Of a DNA stretch of 64,000 nucleotides, positions 60,808-64,000 are shown piece after piece. Each line of letters begins with the position of its first letter. Positions within the stretch are counted from its first letter, which is position 1. The position numbers were made by a program, and so were the translations under genes. Source of the DNA: Sporomusa acidovorans (GTDB lineage: Bacteria > Bacillota > Negativicutes > Sporomusales > Sporomusaceae); NCBI RefSeq assembly GCF_002257695.2, contig NZ_CP155571.1. One strand, given 5' to 3'. A model generated the notes under the pieces. It did no database searches and was not told the DNA's origin. It worked only from the letters and a program-made list of their open reading frames with translations.

Positions 60808-61542
60808 TTATTTTATCTTATTGATGAAATCCAAAGATTTAAGAGGACGGTCTAACTGGTAGCGAACAAAGCCATAAAGCAGACTCTCAGTAGCCGTTAT
60901 TAGCCTTGTGTGAACTGTAAATTCACCAGGCTGCTTCAAATCAATTGCTAACAATTTAGCCAAAAAATCCTTAGTTAACCGATCAAAAACAGGAGCGTCC
61001 GGCAAACTGCATGCTAGGCAGGTGCCCCCACCCTCTGCGAAACTAAAAGCAGCCGGCCACTCCAGTTTTCGGCCACAGTGAGTACAGTATTCAAATTCCG
61101 GTTGAAAGCCCGCCAGAACCATAAGCTGCCAGGCACCAATCAATGCGGCGATACGCGGATTGCGGACTGCTAACAATGCAAGAATAGCTAAAAGCATATC
61201 ATACGCCGTCGGTTCAGCCTGGCGCTCCGGCCAAAGGCCGATGGCCAGTTCAGCGATAAAATTGGCATAGGCTAATCGGGTTAAGTCTTCACGAATCTCT
61301 TTGAAGGACGTTTGAATTTCACATTGTTTAATAATGTCCATGCCTTTACCGCTGGTCATTAGCAAATTAAAATGGGTAAACGGTTGCAGACCGCCACCCA
61401 GCTTATTTTTAGGTTTGCGGACATCATAGGCCATAGCGGTAATAATCCCGTGTTCCCGGGAAAACAAAGTAACCATTCTGTCGGTGGCACCCCAGTCGCG
61501 TGCCGCCAACAGAATGGCTTCCATTAGATATTCTATTGCCAT
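60808..61542 (-). CDS. recO: DNA repair protein RecO
   Basis: 244 residues. N-terminal OB fold (EAILLAARDWGATDRMVTLFSREHGIITAMAYDVRKPKNKLGG), helical C-terminal domain with a zinc-binding set: YCTHCGRKLEW and CLAC. RecO loads RecA on SSB-coated DNA with RecR. It overlaps yqzL by 10 bp. Its usual neighbour glyQ is displaced by the island. Confidence 0.93.
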   Translation of the reverse strand: MAIEYLMEAILLAARDWGATDRMVTLFSREHGIITAMAYDVRKPKNKLGGGLQPFTHFNLLMTSGKGMDIIKQCEIQTSFKEIREDLTRLAYANFIAELAIGLWPERQAEPTAYDMLLAILALLAVRNPRIAALIGAWQLMVLAGFQPEFEYCTHCGRKLEWPAAFSFAEGGGTCLACSLPDAPVFDRLTKDFLAKLLAIDLKQPGEFTVHTRLITATESLLYGFVRYQLDRPLKSLDFINKIK

Positions 61543-61721
61543 CTAACCTCACGTGATACATGATCTAAAAAATATTCTGGTACAGCTGTTTTTTCTGTGG
61601 CTTCATCCGCTGACTGCTGCTGGCTGGTAACATGACAATCTAAACAGGCACGATAGGCAAGGTAAGCATCGATATTACCGGTACTTAAAAAAATCTCCCA
61701 CATTGTTTCCCGTAATAACAT
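61533..61721 (-). CDS. YqzL-like protein
   Basis: 62 residues; MWEIFLSTGNIDAYLAYR is the YqzL core, followed by a hydrophilic tail with LDCHVTSQQQ. Conserved between era and recO in Firmicutes. Function unknown. A shorter relative lies in the pheST leader at 8583. The 10-bp overlap with recO suggests coupling. Confidence 0.82.
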   Translation of the reverse strand: MLLRETMWEIFLSTGNIDAYLAYRACLDCHVTSQQQSADEATEKTAVPEYFLDHVSREVRWQ

Positions 61722-61772
61722 TCGACATCATCCCTTCAACTAAAATTGATATACAGGACTAGCCACAAACTA

Positions 61773-63152
61773 TTAAATTATCTGTGAAGCCTCTTCCGCC
61801 GCTACTTTCTGCGGAAAAAGCGGCACCGCCTTAACCCTTACAATTCTAAAACCGTTAACACTAAGGACTTCAAATGAATAGTCGCCAATATTCACCTTAT
61901 CGGCGACTTCCGGGCGACGCCCCAGCATGCCAAATATAAATCCCCCCAATGTATCTTCCTCGTGTTCTTCCAAGTGAATATTTAAAAGTTCTGTCACATC
62001 ATCCAGAAGAACTCCACCGTCGAATTCAAAACTTCCATCCGGGAAACGCTGAATCTCAACGCTTTCTATCGCATCATGTTCATCGTGAATATCGCCCACG
62101 ATCTCTTCAATTACATCTGCGAGCGCTACCAATCCTGCCGTACCGCCATATTCATCAGCAACAATCGCCAAATGCGTACGCTTGCGTCGCATAACCTGTA
62201 ATAGATGAGCAACCGACATTCCTTCAGGAACTACCAATATCTCCCGCACAATAGAAGTCAAATCTTGCTTTCCATTTGAGCACACATTAAAATCCATTAA
62301 ATCACGAATATGAACCATGCCGATAATATGGTCTTTATCTTCCATACATAGTGGATAACGAGTATGAACAGTCTCCCGTACCACCCGCATATTTTCCTCG
62401 AACGGATCATCGGCAAATAAGCATACCATATCTTGCCGCGGTACCATAATTTCCCGGGCTAAGCGGTCAGCAAAATCAAAAACATTATCGATAAGCTCGC
62501 TTTCCATCTGATTAAGCACGCCACCGCGATGACTGGCACTAACAATCATCCTCAATTCTTCTTCCGAATGAGCCAAATCACCTTCGTTAACTGCCTTCAT
62601 TCCCATAAGACTCAAAATCAACTTGGCCGTACGGTTAAATAGCAAAATAATTGGATAGCCAATTTTATGGAAAATATACAGTAGCCAAACACAGGCCAGT
62701 GCCATAGTTTCCGAGCGTTGAACCGCCATTGACTTGGGGACAAGCTCACCTAAAACAATGTGCAAGAATGTAATGATTATAAATCCTAATGCAATACTGA
62801 TAGAAGTAACTAGCCATTCGGCTTCAGGGAAATAATAAACTAACGTCGGTTCAATTAAAGAGGAAATGGCCGGTTCCCCCAACCACCCGAGTGCCAGCGA
62901 AGCCAACGTAATCCCCAGTTGAGTAGCTCCCAAATAAGTGTCAAACGTAGACACAACTCTTAACGCTAGCTTAGCCCGGTTATTGCCCTGCTGAACCAGT
63001 TCTTCCAGGCGGGTTTTGCGAATTTTGACCAATGAAAACTCAGCCAACACAAAAAAGCCATTTATTAAAACCAGTAACAGAGCGGCCGCCAGTTTTACTA
63101 AGCTCAATAAAGGCGAATCTATAAAGCATCTCTCCCTAATTAGTGGAATCAT
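61773..63152 (-). CDS. CNNM/HlyC/CorC-family transporter-like membrane protein
   Basis: About 459 residues. Three to four N-terminal membrane helices (DUF21/CNNM domain, LLLVLINGFFVLAEFSLVKIRKTRLEEL), a CBS pair (MVPRQDMVCLFADDPFEENM and LTSIVREILVVPEGMSVAHLLQVM) and a CorC_HlyC C-terminal domain (FEFDGGVLLDDVTELLNI). Related to magnesium/cobalt export and to the YhdP/YugS group. The ATG at 63150-63152 overlaps DUF502 and has only a weak site; the true start may be slightly later, where AGGGAGAG is followed by no standard start codon. Confidence 0.9.
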   Translation of the reverse strand: MIPLIRERCFIDSPLLSLVKLAAALLLVLINGFFVLAEFSLVKIRKTRLEELVQQGNNRAKLALRVVSTFDTYLGATQLGITLASLALGWLGEPAISSLIEPTLVYYFPEAEWLVTSISIALGFIIITFLHIVLGELVPKSMAVQRSETMALACVWLLYIFHKIGYPIILLFNRTAKLILSLMGMKAVNEGDLAHSEEELRMIVSASHRGGVLNQMESELIDNVFDFADRLAREIMVPRQDMVCLFADDPFEENMRVVRETVHTRYPLCMEDKDHIIGMVHIRDLMDFNVCSNGKQDLTSIVREILVVPEGMSVAHLLQVMRRKRTHLAIVADEYGGTAGLVALADVIEEIVGDIHDEHDAIESVEIQRFPDGSFEFDGGVLLDDVTELLNIHLEEHEEDTLGGFIFGMLGRRPEVADKVNIGDYSFEVLSVNGFRIVRVKAVPLFPQKVAAEEASQII

Positions 63153-63720
63153 TACCGCGTGGCATAACAGCACCCGCCGTAATAACATATTGCAATGCGC
63201 TTTCGCTTGTTACGTCTAAAGGTATTATGTCCCGTATGGGCAAAATAATATTAAAACCGGATGTCAGATTAAGGCTCATGGGAACAAAGACGCATACATG
63301 CTTTTCAGTAAATTTATCGGCTAACGGAGCCGATAGTTCCGGCATAACAAAGCCTAGCGCCTTGACTCCCGGATGCGGATAAGGAACCAATACGGCATTA
63401 TTAAGTAATTTCTGGGATTCAAAAACGGCCGTTGATAGTTGCTTAACACTATTATAAATAAACTTTATCACCGGTATGGAACCTACCAAACGTTCCCCAT
63501 AACCAATTATCTTTTTTAAAAGCCAGTACGAAGATAACCAGCCGACAAGAACAATGAAAAATAGGACAACAATCAGAGCCAAACCCGGAAAATGAATAGG
63601 CAAATACTGTCCCAGCAGCCGTTCAGTAACTGCAAAAATATTAATAATAACAAAAGCTGTGATTGCAATTGGTACAATGACAATCAAACCATTAACAAAA
63701 TACTTAGAAACCCACTTCAT
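63136..63720 (-). CDS. DUF502 membrane protein
   Basis: 194 residues with two membrane helices (FVNGLIVIVPIAITAFVI and FPGLALIVVLFFIVLVGWLSS) and the family block SIPVIKFIYNSVKQLSTAVFES and CVFVPMSLNLTSGFNIILP. Function unknown; found in plants (LCV-like) and bacteria. It overlaps the downstream CNNM gene by about 17 bp. Confidence 0.87.
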   Translation of the reverse strand: MKWVSKYFVNGLIVIVPIAITAFVIINIFAVTERLLGQYLPIHFPGLALIVVLFFIVLVGWLSSYWLLKKIIGYGERLVGSIPVIKFIYNSVKQLSTAVFESQKLLNNAVLVPYPHPGVKALGFVMPELSAPLADKFTEKHVCVFVPMSLNLTSGFNIILPIRDIIPLDVTSESALQYVITAGAVMPRGNDSTN

Positions 63721-63773
63721 TCATTCACCTCTCTTACAAATGATACCATTAAGCGACGATTTGGTCAATAAAT

Positions 63774-63797
63774 AGAAAAACCACCGCAGAGCGGTGG
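63774..63797 (-). terminator. Terminator of era
   Basis: CCACCGC / GCGGTGG hairpin followed by TTTTTC on the minus strand. Confidence 0.88.
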
Positions 63798-63818
63798 CAC
63801 CGTATTTCTTTACTTAAT

Positions 63819-64000
63819 TTACTCAAAACCAAAGTTTTTTAGCACATTGGCCCGATTTCGCCAGTCTTTTTTAACTTTAACCCACAAGTCGAGATATACC
63901 TTTGATCCCAGAAGATTCTCAATATCGCTTCGGGCTAACCGGCCAATATCCTTCAACAACCGGCCTCCAGCACCAATAACAATCCCCTTTTGCGAATCGC
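63819..64000 (-). CDS. era: GTPase Era, C-terminal fragment
   Basis: The last 60 codons are present and the gene runs off the right edge. The KH domain is seen: QKGIVIGAGGRLLKDIGRLAR (GxxG loop) followed by LDLWVKVKKDWRNRANVLKNFGF, which is the family ending. Era is an essential 16S rRNA-binding GTPase in 30S maturation. It is followed by the DUF502 gene. Confidence 0.95.
   Translation of the reverse strand, partial: DSQKGIVIGAGGRLLKDIGRLARSDIENLLGSKVYLDLWVKVKKDWRNRANVLKNFGFE

Overview
The window reads as chromosome of a spore-forming, outer-membrane-bearing Firmicute, most likely a Negativicute of the Sporomusa/Pelosinus type. This is an inference from three things seen together: Firmicute gene order (era-recO-glyQS-ccpN-ppsR-dnaG-sigA-trmK-nif3; infC-rpmI-rplT; pheST behind a T-box), a YtxC-type sporulation protein, and envelope parts unusual for monoderm Firmicutes (an LptA/OstA-like periplasmic protein and a secreted TonB C-terminal domain protein). 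Most genes lie on the minus strand.

Layout, left to right. 1-19.5 kb is housekeeping: the mutS2 start, a U32 peptidase, zapA, pheST (T-box), an RNA methyltransferase, ktrAB potassium uptake, class II aldolase, rplT-rpmI-infC with an AUU start and attenuated leader, thrS (T-box), ytxC and prfC. 19.5-27.5 kb is accessory: a small tRNA operon beginning with a decayed initiator-tRNA copy, other tRNAs, a Bax-inhibitor-like protein, several short genes with their own ribosome binding sites and terminators, two DUF5662 copies, a cyclodeaminase with an apparent AUA start, and fragments of tyrS and of a methionine/cystathionine lyase. 27.5-40 kb is metabolic and envelope: acyl-CoA dehydrogenase, two 3D-domain proteins (one behind a c-di-AMP riboswitch), an L,D-transpeptidase, an M20 amidohydrolase, a siroheme Fe-S protein, a ferritin-like protein, and two different glutamine synthetases with matching promoters and leader attenuators. 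40-53.5 kb holds RNase P RNA, thiE, nif3, trmK, four tRNAs, sigA, dnaG, dgt, the lptA-like gene, ppsR-ccpN and glyQS behind a glycine T-box.

53.4-59.4 kb is the most interesting part. A roughly 5.7-kb island sits between recO and glyQ and is bounded by two directly repeated copies (about 95% identical over 115 bp by eye) of the promoter-proximal part of the glyQS T-box leader. Inside are an IS21 istB remnant, a TonB-domain protein, a broken group II intron, a stand-alone DnaA domain-I protein, a coiled-coil protein, a micro-ORF and a tyrosine recombinase intact except for one in-frame TGA. I read it as a decayed integrative element that used a T-box riboswitch as its attachment site, much as other islands use tRNA genes. 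59.4-64 kb returns to the conserved backbone: an alpha/beta hydrolase, DUF4342, recO, yqzL, a CBS-domain transporter-like protein, DUF502 and the 3' end of era.

No CRISPR array, rRNA gene or intact insertion sequence was seen. All family assignments come from reading motifs; no database search was run.
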